The notes beneath the pieces are model-generated. The model searched no databases and was not told the DNA's origin. It saw only the letters and a list, made by a program, of their open reading frames with translations. From assembly GCF_028713515.1 (NCBI RefSeq), contig NZ_JAQTOD010000004.1, forward strand, positions 124,001-188,000: a DNA stretch of 64,000 nucleotides, written 5' to 3'. Every line of letters begins with the position of its first letter. Positions within the stretch are counted from its first letter, which is position 1. The position numbers and the translations under genes are program-made. Positions 19,268 to 27,851 of this stretch are shown here, one piece after another. The stretch comes from Sulfurimonas sp. Lineage in GTDB: Bacteria > Campylobacterota > Campylobacteria > Campylobacterales > Sulfurimonadaceae.

Positions 19268-20268
19268 TAGATAGTAACTTTTATATGAGCCTTGCCCTAA
19301 AAGAGGCTTGGAAATATCAAGGTTTAACATATCCAAATCCCGCAGTCGGGTGTACTATCGTTGGAAAAAACGGTGAAATTTTAGCAGTAGAGGCTCACAA
19401 AAAAGCAGGATTTTCTCATGCTGAAGTTGAAGCACTTAAATCCGCTTACTTTAAACTAACAGATGACTCTAAAATCTTAGAGTTTAATCTCTCCTTGGAA
19501 ATTCATAACTATCTTTTACAAAATCACAATAACTGCTTTGCAGGTATCTCCATATATACAACACTTGAACCATGTTCTCATTTTGGAAAAACTCCATCGT
19601 GCGCAACTCTAATCTCTACTTTAGGCATTAAAAAAGTATATATCGGTTCAAAAGATTTTAACGAGGTTGCCTCTGGTGGAAGCGAAGCTCTCTTGAAATG
19701 TGGCGTGGATGTGAAAGAGGGCATTATACAAAAAGAGAGTGATGCTCTACTTGAGCCATTTTTTGCATGGAACAAAGAAAGGTTTGTTTTTTTTAAATGG
19801 GCTCAAAGATTAAACGGCACAACTGATTGCGGAATTATCAGCTCCAAAGAGTCAAGAGTAAATCTTCATGCAATGAGAGATGTTTGTGATTTGCTAGTGA
19901 TCGGCGGCAATACGGTTCGCACAGACAGACCAACGCTAGATGCCAGACTTGCTGATGGCAAAGCACCTGACATTCTTATTATTTCAAGAGAAAAAGAGTT
20001 TGATAGAAGTATCCCGCTTTTTGCCATAGCAGGCAGAGAGGTTTATATAGAGGATAATTTTTCAAGATTAAAAAACTACAAAAATATAATGATTGAGGGA
20101 AGTTCAAAGATGTTTGAGCTAACTAAGGCTTTTACGGATTTTTATCTATGTTACATGGCACCATCCTTTGGCGGAAAAAATGCAATAGAAGCAATGGACG
20201 CAAAATTTGATATTTTAAATCTACAAAAAGAAGATGAAGATATAATCATGTGGATGAAAAGGAAATAA
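19261..20268 (+). CDS. ribD: Bifunctional riboflavin biosynthesis deaminase/reductase RibD
   Basis: RibD deaminates and reduces the pyrimidine intermediate of riboflavin synthesis. The deaminase domain has YPNPAVGCTIV, the zinc/catalytic HAE (53-55) and PCSHFGKTPSC (104-114). Between the two halves of the zinc site is a ~30-residue insertion (66-95) not present in the Escherichia coli form. The reductase half runs from about 160 and is somewhat short (total 335 versus about 365). It follows rimP with overlap and precedes ubiE/menG. Confidence 0.92.
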   Translation: MVIDSNFYMSLALKEAWKYQGLTYPNPAVGCTIVGKNGEILAVEAHKKAGFSHAEVEALKSAYFKLTDDSKILEFNLSLEIHNYLLQNHNNCFAGISIYTTLEPCSHFGKTPSCATLISTLGIKKVYIGSKDFNEVASGGSEALLKCGVDVKEGIIQKESDALLEPFFAWNKERFVFFKWAQRLNGTTDCGIISSKESRVNLHAMRDVCDLLVIGGNTVRTDRPTLDARLADGKAPDILIISREKEFDRSIPLFAIAGREVYIEDNFSRLKNYKNIMIEGSSKMFELTKAFTDFYLCYMAPSFGGKNAIEAMDAKFDILNLQKEDEDIIMWMKRK

Positions 20269-20273
20269 TTTTT

Positions 20274-20996
20274 ATGCAGCAAAATAACCAAAAACAAGAA
20301 AAAATTGTATCAATGTTTGATGATATAGCCCCAACATACGATACGGCAAATCGTGTCATGAGTATGGGTGTAGACAAGAGTTGGAGACGCAAAGCTTGTG
20401 ACTTAGCCTATAAGTTTTACGCAAAAGATTCGCTCGATAAAATAGTAGATGTAGCATGCGGAACTGGTGATATGATGGATTTTTGGAGAAGTAGAGCGGA
20501 AGTTAATGGCATTGCTGTTGGCGAGATTGTGGGAGTTGACCCATCTGTCGGTATGGTCGGCGTAGCTAAAGAGAAATACCCAAAATTTAACTACCATATA
20601 GCAAAAGCAACGGAAATTCCACTTAAAAATGAGAGCGCAGATATTTTAAGCATAACCTACGGAATCAGAAATGTCGTAGAGAGAGAGGCTGCTTTGTTGG
20701 AGTTCAACAGAGTTTTAAAACAGAGCGGTTTGGTAGTTATTTTAGAATTTATGAAAAATGAAAATCCATCAACGCTTGGAAAAGTTCGAGATTTTTATAT
20801 GAACAAAATCCTGCCAAAAATCGGTGGTTTTATCTCTAAAAACATTGAGGCATACGAGTATCTGCCAAACTCAATAGAAGATTTCTCAACAGTTGACAAC
20901 ATGAAAAAAGAGCTAGAAGCCGCAGGATTTGAGATGCTTTACGCAAAAAGTTTTTCAATGGACATCTCCACACTTCTGATTGCTAGAAAGAAATAA
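20274..20996 (+). CDS. ubiE: Demethylmenaquinone methyltransferase (UbiE/MenG)
   Basis: A SAM-dependent methyltransferase that makes menaquinone, the quinone used by Campylobacterota. Motifs: FDDIAPTYDTANRVMSMGVD, SAM loop VDVACGTGDMMDF, and YGIRNVVEREAALLEFNRVLK. The C-terminal SMDISTLLIARKK is typical. I use ATG 20274, preceded by AAGGAAAT, rather than GTG 20250 inside ribD. It is the last core gene before the accessory island. Confidence 0.94.
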   Translation: MQQNNQKQEKIVSMFDDIAPTYDTANRVMSMGVDKSWRRKACDLAYKFYAKDSLDKIVDVACGTGDMMDFWRSRAEVNGIAVGEIVGVDPSVGMVGVAKEKYPKFNYHIAKATEIPLKNESADILSITYGIRNVVEREAALLEFNRVLKQSGLVVILEFMKNENPSTLGKVRDFYMNKILPKIGGFISKNIEAYEYLPNSIEDFSTVDNMKKELEAAGFEMLYAKSFSMDISTLLIARKK

Positions 20997-21241
20997 TCCG
21001 CAAAATTAAATAGCAACACATTAAATACCGTTTAATTCAATTGGATTTTAGGGGTGTTTATGGGTTACAACGAAACAAACACAAAAGCTAAAAACAAAAT
21101 CATTATCAATCAAAAAAAATAGAAACAAATCAAAGTTATGTAAAGAAAATAGCAAAATTTTTACATATGGCGTGTGATATGTTAAAAAAAGAGCTAAAAT
21201 TTGACATACCTAATGGTTGAAGATAAAGAGGAGATTTGTGT
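20997..21241 (+). other. Island left edge with short gene relics
   Basis: This AT-rich gap holds a 20-codon ORF (21060-21122, MGYNETNTKAK...) and an open frame at 21092-21220. The second ends SYVKKIAKFLHMACDM... and LKFDIPNG before a TGA. Its amino acid composition looks like protein, yet it has no start codon near its beginning. I do not recognise it. It may be the remnant of a gene lost during island turnover. Confidence 0.3.
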
Positions 21242-22276
21242 ATGAGTGAAATATTACAACAGCAAAACAATAATTTTTATCAAGATATCAAATCCATCTT
21301 ACAACTTGCGAGAGATAATGCCTATAAGTCTGTAAATTCTATCATGGTCGAGGCTTATTGGAATATTGGCAAGAAGATAGTTGAAGAGGAACAAAATGGT
21401 AATGATAGAGCCGAGTATGGCACTTATCTTATTAAAGAGCTTTCATCAAGACTTACTGTTGAATTTGGAAAAGGATTTAGTAAAAGAAATTTACACAGTA
21501 TGCAAAAATTTTATTTATTTTTTCCAAATCTGCAGACAGTGTCTGCACAATTGAGTTGGAGTCATTATGTTTTACTTTTAAGAGTTGAAAATGATAAATC
21601 AAGATTTTGGTATATGGAAGAATCAATCGCTTCAAACTGGAGTGTAAGAGCCTTGGAGCGACAGATAAACAGCTTGTATTATGAAAGACTTCTATCAAGC
21701 AAAGAAAAACAGCCCGTCATAGAAGAAGCCAAAGAAAATACAAAAAATCTCCAACTCACACCAAAAGACATCATCAAAGATCCCTATGTGTTAGAATTTT
21801 TAAATCTCAAAGATAATAAATCATTTAGAGAAAATGACCTTGAGTGTGCATTGCTAGAAAAAATACAAGAATTTTTACTAGAGCTTGGACGAGGTTTTGC
21901 ATTTGTGGCACGACAAAAGCGAATCAAAACACAGACAAGTGATTTTTATATAGACTTAGTTTTTTACAACTATCTTTTAAAATGTTTCGTGCTCATAGAC
22001 CTCAAAATCGGCAAACTCACCCATCAAGATATAGGGCAAATAGATATGTATGTAAATATGTACGATGATTTGGAAAAAGATACAAGTGATAACCCAACCA
22101 TCGGGATAATCCTCTGCACAGACAAAGATGAAACAGTTGTAAGATACTCCCACATAAACGATAGAGATAATCTTTTTGTATCAAAATATCAGATGGTTTT
22201 ACCAACAGAAGAGGAACTTATACGAGAGGTTGAGGGGGATGTTTTGGAGATTGGGATGATGAGGAGTGAAAAATGA
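21242..22276 (+). CDS. DUF1016 / YhcG-type PD-(D/E)XK nuclease-family protein
   Basis: The N-terminal ~150 residues (EAYWNIGKKIVEEEQNG, GKGFSKRNLHSMQKFY, SWSHYVLLLRV) are the DUF1016 N domain, probably DNA binding. The C-terminal half is a PD-(D/E)XK nuclease-like fold: LGRGFAFVARQKR, then DFYIDLVFYN and FVLIDLKIGKLTHQD, giving the D...D-x-K core. Relatives occur in mobile islands, often next to restriction or toxin-antitoxin genes; their function is not settled. ATG 21242 follows GAGGAG by eight bases. The stop overlaps the relic KilA-N ORF (ATGA). Confidence 0.88.
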   Translation: MSEILQQQNNNFYQDIKSILQLARDNAYKSVNSIMVEAYWNIGKKIVEEEQNGNDRAEYGTYLIKELSSRLTVEFGKGFSKRNLHSMQKFYLFFPNLQTVSAQLSWSHYVLLLRVENDKSRFWYMEESIASNWSVRALERQINSLYYERLLSSKEKQPVIEEAKENTKNLQLTPKDIIKDPYVLEFLNLKDNKSFRENDLECALLEKIQEFLLELGRGFAFVARQKRIKTQTSDFYIDLVFYNYLLKCFVLIDLKIGKLTHQDIGQIDMYVNMYDDLEKDTSDNPTIGIILCTDKDETVVRYSHINDRDNLFVSKYQMVLPTEEELIREVEGDVLEIGMMRSEK

Positions 22277-22422
22277 GTAAGAATACTTGGGAGAAAATCC
22301 ACAATCTAGATTTTAAACCCGTCGAATTCGATGGGTTTTTAAAAAGCCAAAGAGTAGAAGAACTTAATAAAATCGCTATTAGTTAAATGAGAATTTTGAG
22401 TGCTAGGGATGAGGAGATATAA
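22273..22422 (+). pseudogene. Decayed KilA-N-domain gene (internal deletion plus nonsense codon)
   Basis: The 37-codon ORF reads KNTWEKIHNLDFKPVEFDGFL..., closely matching, from memory, the WEQLNNPxFxxVEFDGF core of bacterial KilA-N proteins. It then jumps to RVEELNKIAIS, which resembles their C-terminus. The same frame continues after a TAA (22384-22386) with MRILSARDEEI to a second TAA at 22422. Families usually have Q at that stop, so CAA to TAA is likely. A full gene would be about 800 bp; most of the middle is gone. It overlaps the preceding nuclease gene by ATGA, implying it was once co-translated. Confidence 0.6.
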
Positions 22423-22424
22423 AG

Positions 22425-23525
22425 ATGAATAATATAGTTTTAATTAAAGAAGAGTTTAATAAAAACTTTACCAAATATGCTTGGATTTCTAATAATTTTA
22501 TTGATAATAGCCATTTATTAAAAGCGATAGATATTTTTCAAAAAGAAAACGATATAAGCAAAGTGGACGAATATTTATCTAGTCAATATTCTAGAGTATC
22601 AATAGAAAAATTTATTTCAAATATCAAAGTATTTGAAAAAATGAAAACATTAGAAAATTTGCCTGAAATTGGGACATTGTTTTATAAATATTATGTTGAT
22701 AGACTGCCTCTTATTCAAGTTTCAAAAAAAGAGTATTTAAAAAAGAATTATATATGTTGTATTCCTATTTTATTGTCCATAATTGATGGAATTGTAAATG
22801 ATATAGATAAAGCAACAGGCTTCTTTAGCGAACAAATTGATTTAGTAATTGCTGATTCTATAGTTGGAAATGAACAAGGATTGAAAATTGTAAAAGAGGA
22901 AATGTATAAAGGGCGTTCCAATACAAATAAAGAGAGAATTACAATTCCATATAGAAATGGAATACTTCATGGAAGAGATTTAAATTACGGAAATAAAATT
23001 GTAGCTTCTAAATGTTGGAGTGTTTTATTTGCTTTATTGGAATGGGCAAGAGACAATAATAGCACTAAATTTGATATGGAAGAAAAAAGTGAAATTACGC
23101 AAAATGATTTAGATAATGAAGTAAGTAAAAATCCAAAAGAAGTAATAGAATCTATATTAAGTTATTTAATTAATGGAAATAAATATCATAAATTGATTTA
23201 CTATGATAAAACACCTAGCAAGCTCGATACTAATAAAAAAAGAATGGGAGCGATAAAAAAATATTTTGAAAATGACTTTCAGAATATTAAAATATCAAAT
23301 TTTAATATTTTAAATGAATTTGAAATGAAAGAAAATATTGTTAGTTTTGAAATTGAAATAAAATATACTAATCATGAAGATACTTTTTTAAAAAATTTAA
23401 ATTTCTTATTTGAATATTTAGATATTGACAATCAATTTGTTGAATTAAATCAAAATGGTAGTTGGAAGACAGATTTTGCATGTACATTTCCTAGTTTGCC
23501 ATTTAATGCAAAAAAGTTAGGATAA
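22425..23525 (+). CDS. Unrecognised protein with HEPN-like RN-x3-HG motif
   Basis: A 366-residue, very AT-rich gene whose family I do not recognise. Residues about 100-215 are predicted largely helical. They contain IPYRNGILHGRDLNYGNK, an R-x4-H motif preceded by a polar helix and followed by a helix-rich segment (KCWSVLFALLEWA). This is the arrangement of HEPN-domain RNases and related toxins. The C-terminal part is Lys/Asn-rich with a mixed strand pattern. It lies in a toxin/defence-like island, starts 2 bp after the KilA-N relic, and ends 6 bp before rhuM. An RNase role is a hypothesis only. Confidence 0.75.
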   Translation: MNNIVLIKEEFNKNFTKYAWISNNFIDNSHLLKAIDIFQKENDISKVDEYLSSQYSRVSIEKFISNIKVFEKMKTLENLPEIGTLFYKYYVDRLPLIQVSKKEYLKKNYICCIPILLSIIDGIVNDIDKATGFFSEQIDLVIADSIVGNEQGLKIVKEEMYKGRSNTNKERITIPYRNGILHGRDLNYGNKIVASKCWSVLFALLEWARDNNSTKFDMEEKSEITQNDLDNEVSKNPKEVIESILSYLINGNKYHKLIYYDKTPSKLDTNKKRMGAIKKYFENDFQNIKISNFNILNEFEMKENIVSFEIEIKYTNHEDTFLKNLNFLFEYLDIDNQFVELNQNGSWKTDFACTFPSLPFNAKKLG

Positions 23526-23531
23526 ACCAAA

Positions 23532-24536
23532 ATGATCCAAAACAAAAATAGCCAAATTCTTATCTATCAAACAGAAGACGGCAAAACAAAGATAGAAACA
23601 AAGCTTCAAGATGAAACGGTGTGGCTTACTCAAACTCAACTTTGTGAACTTTTTCAGAAATCAAAATCAACGATAAGCGAACACATAAAAAATATTTTTG
23701 AAGAGGGTGAGTTGATTGAAGATTCAGTTGTTCGGAAATTCCGAACAACTGCTCAGGATGGTAAAAACTACAACACCAACTTCTACAACCTTGATGTCAT
23801 CATCTCCGTAGGCTACAGAGTAAAATCACTCCAAGGTACAAAGTTTCGTCAATGGGCTACACAAAGGCTCAAGGAGTACATTGTAAAAGGTTTTACGATG
23901 AATGATGAGTTGCTTAAAAATGGTGGCAAGAGCAATTATTTTGAAGAGTTGCTCTCTCGCATACGAGATATACGAAGTAGTGAGAAAATCTTTTGGGCAA
24001 AGGTGCTTGATATTTATGCTACAAGTATAGACTATGACCCAAAAGATGTACAAAGTACGGAGTTTTTTCAAGCAGTTCAAAATAAGATGCATTGGGCGGT
24101 TCATGGTAATACGGCAGCTGAGGTTATCTACAAAAGAGCAGATAGCACGAAAGTAAATATGGGACTTACTCATTTTCAAGGTGCAAAACCAACTAAACAT
24201 GAGAGCGAAATCGCTAAAAACTATCTTGATGAAAAAGAGCTAGAGATGCTCAACCGTATGGTAACTGCATATATAGAAATAGCAGAAATCCAAGCAATGA
24301 ATCAAACGCCCATGTATATGAAAGATTGGATAGCCAGACTTGATGATTTTTTAAAAATGACAGGTAAAAACATACTTGATAATGCTGGAACAATAAGCCA
24401 TAAAATGGCTATAGAAAAAGCAAACCTAGAATATGAAACATACAAAGAACAAACAAAAGATGAACTCTCAAAAGCTGAAAAAAATTTTATTGAGTATATT
24501 GATGAGACCGCAAAATTATTAAAGAATAGCAAATGA
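23532..24536 (+). CDS. RhuM-family protein
   Basis: The 334-residue protein matches the RhuM family, named after a Salmonella pathogenicity-island gene. Visible are DETVWLTQTQLCELFQKSKSTISEHIKNIFEEGEL (a helix-turn-helix-like start), RKFRTTAQDGKNYNTNFYNLDVIISVGYRV and FRQWATQRLKEYIVKGF. These segments recall the phage antirepressor Bro/KilA style. Biochemical function is unknown. The stop overlaps the fic start by 4 bp (ATGA), so the two are translationally coupled and likely act together. Confidence 0.88.
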   Translation: MIQNKNSQILIYQTEDGKTKIETKLQDETVWLTQTQLCELFQKSKSTISEHIKNIFEEGELIEDSVVRKFRTTAQDGKNYNTNFYNLDVIISVGYRVKSLQGTKFRQWATQRLKEYIVKGFTMNDELLKNGGKSNYFEELLSRIRDIRSSEKIFWAKVLDIYATSIDYDPKDVQSTEFFQAVQNKMHWAVHGNTAAEVIYKRADSTKVNMGLTHFQGAKPTKHESEIAKNYLDEKELEMLNRMVTAYIEIAEIQAMNQTPMYMKDWIARLDDFLKMTGKNILDNAGTISHKMAIEKANLEYETYKEQTKDELSKAEKNFIEYIDETAKLLKNSK

Positions 24537-25585
24537 ATAACTTACCTCTAACCCAAACCATCGAAACACCAAAAGTCCTAAAAAAAGCCATTTCGGCAAA
24601 TAGGGCTTTGGCAAATTTAAACGGTGTTGCTCGTATCATTCCAAATAGCGCAATACTTATAAACTCTTTGGTACTTCAAGAGGCAAAAGATAGCTCTGAG
24701 ATAGAAAACATTATCACCACTCATGATGAGTTGTATCGTGCCACTCTTGACATTGAAAGTGTGACAAATGAAGCTAAAGAGGTGCAAAACTACAAAGAAG
24801 CACTCTTAAAAGGGTTTGCACTTGTTAAAGAAAACAGACTTTTACTCAAAAAACATATCATAGAGATTCAAGGTGTTTTAGAAAAAAATGATGCAGGTGT
24901 GAGAAAACAAGCAGGAACAAATCTCAAAAATGCACAAACTGGTGAAGTGATTTACATTCCGCCACAAGATTATGAAACCATCCAAGAGCTTCTCACAAAT
25001 CTTGAAAATTATATCAATGAGCCAAACGACATCGACCCGCTTATAAATATGGCGATTATCCATCATCAGTTTGAGTCTATCCATCCATTTTATGATGGCA
25101 ATGGGCGAACAGGCAGGATTATAAATATTTTGTATTTGATACTCAACGAGTTACTTGATATTCCTGTGCTTTATCTTAGCCGTTATATTATCACTCATAA
25201 AGCTGACTACTACAGACTGCTTCAAGAGGTGCGAACAGAGGATAAATGGGAAGAGTGGATTTTGTATATGCTTGAGGCAGTTGAGCAAACATCGCTCGAA
25301 ACTATCGAGCCTATCAATAATATCAGTGATTTGATGATAAAAACACAAGATAAAATATCACAAGATTTGCCAAAAATTTATAGTAAAGATTTGGTAGAGA
25401 TACTTTTTATGCACCCCTATACGAAGATAGAATTTTTAGTTGATAGGCTAAATATTACAAGAAAAACAGCTTCAAAGTATTTAAATGAACTTGAAAATAT
25501 AGGTATATTAGAAAATATACAAATCAAAAATAGTAAATTTTTTATAAATATTGAATTGTTTAATTTATTACGAAAAGGCATATAG
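24533..25585 (+). CDS. Fic-domain AMPylase-type protein with N-terminal inhibitory motif
   Basis: Fic enzymes transfer AMP or other phosphate groups to target proteins. The canonical active site HPFYDGNGRTGR is present near residue 184. Near residue 54 the segment SSEIEN fits the (S/T)xxxE(G/N) inhibitory helix of self-inhibited Fic proteins. The N-terminal Fic_N-like part and a C-terminal winged helix (about 295-345, LDRLNITRKTASKYLNELENIG) complete the common 350-residue Fic architecture. Coupled to rhuM. Target unknown; it may be a toxin, a regulator or a defence effector. Confidence 0.92.
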   Translation: MNNLPLTQTIETPKVLKKAISANRALANLNGVARIIPNSAILINSLVLQEAKDSSEIENIITTHDELYRATLDIESVTNEAKEVQNYKEALLKGFALVKENRLLLKKHIIEIQGVLEKNDAGVRKQAGTNLKNAQTGEVIYIPPQDYETIQELLTNLENYINEPNDIDPLINMAIIHHQFESIHPFYDGNGRTGRIINILYLILNELLDIPVLYLSRYIITHKADYYRLLQEVRTEDKWEEWILYMLEAVEQTSLETIEPINNISDLMIKTQDKISQDLPKIYSKDLVEILFMHPYTKIEFLVDRLNITRKTASKYLNELENIGILENIQIKNSKFFINIELFNLLRKGI

Positions 25586-25743
25586 GTAAAATTTGTGAAA
25601 ATTTACCCATGCCTTATTGGCTATGAGTAAAAAATTAAAAAATTTACCCATTGCTTAAAATCTATGTTAAAAAAACAGTAAAATTTACACACAGCGAAAA
25701 GGAAACAAAACTTGAAATCAAAAACAGACCAAAAGGAGATTTT
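25586..25743. repeat. Island right edge with hairpin and degenerate 41-bp repeats
   Basis: Directly after the fic stop is an imperfect hairpin (25585-25607, GGTAAA arms with one A-A mismatch). Then ATTTACCCAT recurs at 25601 and 25642, with ATTTACACAC at 25683, exactly 41 bp apart each time. The first two units also share a TATG about 22 bases in. An open frame runs through into xseA, but its composition and the strong internal xseA start suggest it is not translated. Confidence 0.5.
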
Positions 25744-26994
25744 TTGCATATATTAACAGTCTCAAGCCTAAACGAGCAGATAAAGTCTCTTTTGGAAGAG
25801 AGTTTTAGTCGGGTTTTGGTTGAGGGGGAGCTTTCTCGTGTGACTTTTCATAATAGTGGACATATTTACTTTACGCTCAAGGATGAGAATTCTACTATAA
25901 AGGCTGTGATTTTTAAAGCAAATGCTACAAAGTTGAAGTTTCAGTTGCAGGAGGGTTTGAAAGTTGTACTCGATGGGGCTGTAACTCTTTATAAGCCTCG
26001 CGGGGAGTACCAGATGAACTGTTTTACGATTCAGCCATCCGGTTACGGTGCTTTGGCTTTGGCTTATGAGCAGTTGAAAAACAGACTCTCAAATCAAGGC
26101 TATTTTGATCTCTCAAGAAAAAAAGAGCTTCCGAAATTTCCAAAAAAGATAGCATTAATTACATCTGCTACTGGTGCGGCTTTGCAAGATATGCTTCGCG
26201 TTGCAAATGGCAGATACAGAGCTTTGGAGATTGATATTTACGATGTTTTAGTTCAGGGTGATAGCGCAGCTCCTTCCATCGTAAAAGCTATAAATTTAGC
26301 CGATGCGAAAGGGTATGATGTTATCGTGGTGGGTCGAGGTGGGGGCAGTATTGAGGATTTGTGGGCGTTTAATGAAGAGATAGTCGCAGATGCAATCTTT
26401 AGAGCAAGAACTCCTATGGTCTCGGCGGTTGGACATGAGATTGACTGGGTTATTAGTGATTTTGTGGCAGATTTGCGTGCTCCGACTCCAAGTGCCGCCA
26501 TGCAGATGATATTGCCAGACTCTAATGAGCTGCTTCAATATATGGACTCACTCTCTTCTAGTATGTCACAGAGAGTTTCGCAAAAGGTTTACAACTCAAA
26601 ACAGGAACTTGCCCATCTTTTGAGCTCATATTCGCAACACTCTATTGAGAAAAAGATTGTACACAAGATTCAAGAAGTAAAACAACAAAAAGAGCTTTTT
26701 AGCCAGACAATAGCTTTTAAAATAGAAAATTTCTCTAAAAATATTGAACAGATTAAAATAAGATTTCCAAATATAATAGAGAGTAAAATAAATATTGCTC
26801 AGAATCAAGTAACATATCTTTTAAAAATGTTAGAATCCAATCATCCAAAACTAAAGAGCAAAAAAGGTTTTGCGCAGATTTCGCTAGAATCGGTAGTTGT
26901 TGATATATCGGAGTTGAAAATAGATGATATTTTTGAGCTCCAAAGTGATAAGATAAAAGTAAGTGCAAAAGTGCTTAATAAAATAGATATATAG
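25744..26994 (+). CDS. xseA: Exodeoxyribonuclease VII large subunit
   Basis: XseA is the large subunit of the single-strand-specific exonuclease VII. An N-terminal OB fold (LTVSSLNEQIKSLLEESF, VEGELSRVTFHNSGHIYFTLKD) is followed by the catalytic domain (ITSATGAALQDMLRVA, VVGRGGGSIEDLWAFNEE, SAVGHEIDWVISDFVADLRAPTPSAA) and a coiled-coil C-terminus. I place the start at TTG 25744, because AGGAG (25734-25738) is five bases upstream and homologues begin at ILTVSSLN. An open frame to 25651 would add 31 atypical residues. The subunit is 416 residues, slightly short. The small subunit gene is not visible here. Confidence 0.94.
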   Translation: MHILTVSSLNEQIKSLLEESFSRVLVEGELSRVTFHNSGHIYFTLKDENSTIKAVIFKANATKLKFQLQEGLKVVLDGAVTLYKPRGEYQMNCFTIQPSGYGALALAYEQLKNRLSNQGYFDLSRKKELPKFPKKIALITSATGAALQDMLRVANGRYRALEIDIYDVLVQGDSAAPSIVKAINLADAKGYDVIVVGRGGGSIEDLWAFNEEIVADAIFRARTPMVSAVGHEIDWVISDFVADLRAPTPSAAMQMILPDSNELLQYMDSLSSSMSQRVSQKVYNSKQELAHLLSSYSQHSIEKKIVHKIQEVKQQKELFSQTIAFKIENFSKNIEQIKIRFPNIIESKINIAQNQVTYLLKMLESNHPKLKSKKGFAQISLESVVVDISELKIDDIFELQSDKIKVSAKVLNKIDI

Positions 26995-27002
26995 GAGTTG
27001 TT

Positions 27003-27605
27003 ATGAATTACCCAAGTTTTTTTGATAGTATAGAGACTATAAAAGTTGTTGACCCTTTGTCAAATGTTTTAGGTGCATTTGAGGGCGGAGTTTATGAGTT
27101 TAATTTTTTAGATGCAGTAAAATCAGCAGGACATAGCTGTCCAACTCTTGCCGGTGCTTATCTCGTGACTTTAGAGGGACTGAAGGCTCTCTATCCTAAC
27201 TCATTAGCGGTTAGAGGAGAGATAAAAGCTGAGTTTAGAGAGCCAATGGAAGAGGGCGTTACAGGCGTTATAAGCAATGTTGTCTCACAAATAACAGGTG
27301 CGACGGAGAAGAGTGGTTTTAAGGGTTTAGCTGGAAATTTTGCAAGACACTCTTTGATGAGTTTTAATGCCAACATAAACTCTTCGATAAGATTTATAAG
27401 AGTTGACAACGGCAAGAGTATTGATGTGTATTATGACCCATCATCTGTTGGTGGAAGCCCAAAAATGCAACAATTGATGCAAAAAATAATGGGTGGAGTA
27501 GCTTCTGCACAAGAAGCAAAAGAGTTTGGCGAGCTATGGCAAGATAGAGTTAAGAGAATTTTTGAAAATAAATCTAGCGTTATAAGAGTAGTAGAGGTTA
27601 AATAA
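27003..27605 (+). CDS. FmdE-like conserved protein
   Basis: A 200-residue protein that contains GHSCPTLAGAYLVTLEGLKALYP (about 43-65), resembling the GHxCPG metal-site motif of FmdE-domain proteins. FmdE was first seen as subunit E of formylmethanofuran dehydrogenase. Only this motif is recognisable; no CxxC zinc finger follows, so it is a stand-alone FmdE-like domain. Function in non-methanogens is unknown. It follows xseA by 8 bp and is closed by a clear terminator. Confidence 0.65.
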   Translation: MNYPSFFDSIETIKVVDPLSNVLGAFEGGVYEFNFLDAVKSAGHSCPTLAGAYLVTLEGLKALYPNSLAVRGEIKAEFREPMEEGVTGVISNVVSQITGATEKSGFKGLAGNFARHSLMSFNANINSSIRFIRVDNGKSIDVYYDPSSVGGSPKMQQLMQKIMGGVASAQEAKEFGELWQDRVKRIFENKSSVIRVVEVK

Positions 27606-27618
27606 TAACTGTCAAATG

Positions 27619-27642
27619 AAATAGACTTTTTAAGTCTATTTT
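27619..27642 (+). terminator. Rho-independent terminator after the FmdE-like gene
   Basis: A 10-bp stem (AAATAGACTT / AAGTCTATTT) with a 3-base loop is followed by T and an A/T-rich tract. It ends the xseA-fmdE unit. The remaining ~200 bp up to pitA is AT-rich and probably carries the pitA promoter; I see no clear boxes in it. Confidence 0.6.
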
Positions 27643-27851
27643 AAAAAAATCACCATTTTAAAACCCCAATAAAAATTAAAAGATACCTGAATAATTTTTT
27701 CTATAATCATCATCAAGTTTTTATTTTAGAAAAATCAATATTTGCTTGGTATTTATTTGATAAAATTACAGCGTTAAATTAAATTGCTAATTTATCTGGA
27801 TTTACCATTAACTAGCAATTCTACTAAATATTAAAATATCAGGATGATTAT

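Noticed and set aside
25651-25743. N-terminal extension of xseA
   Set aside because: A strong ribosome site precedes the TTG at 25744 and homologues start there; the extension lies in repeats.
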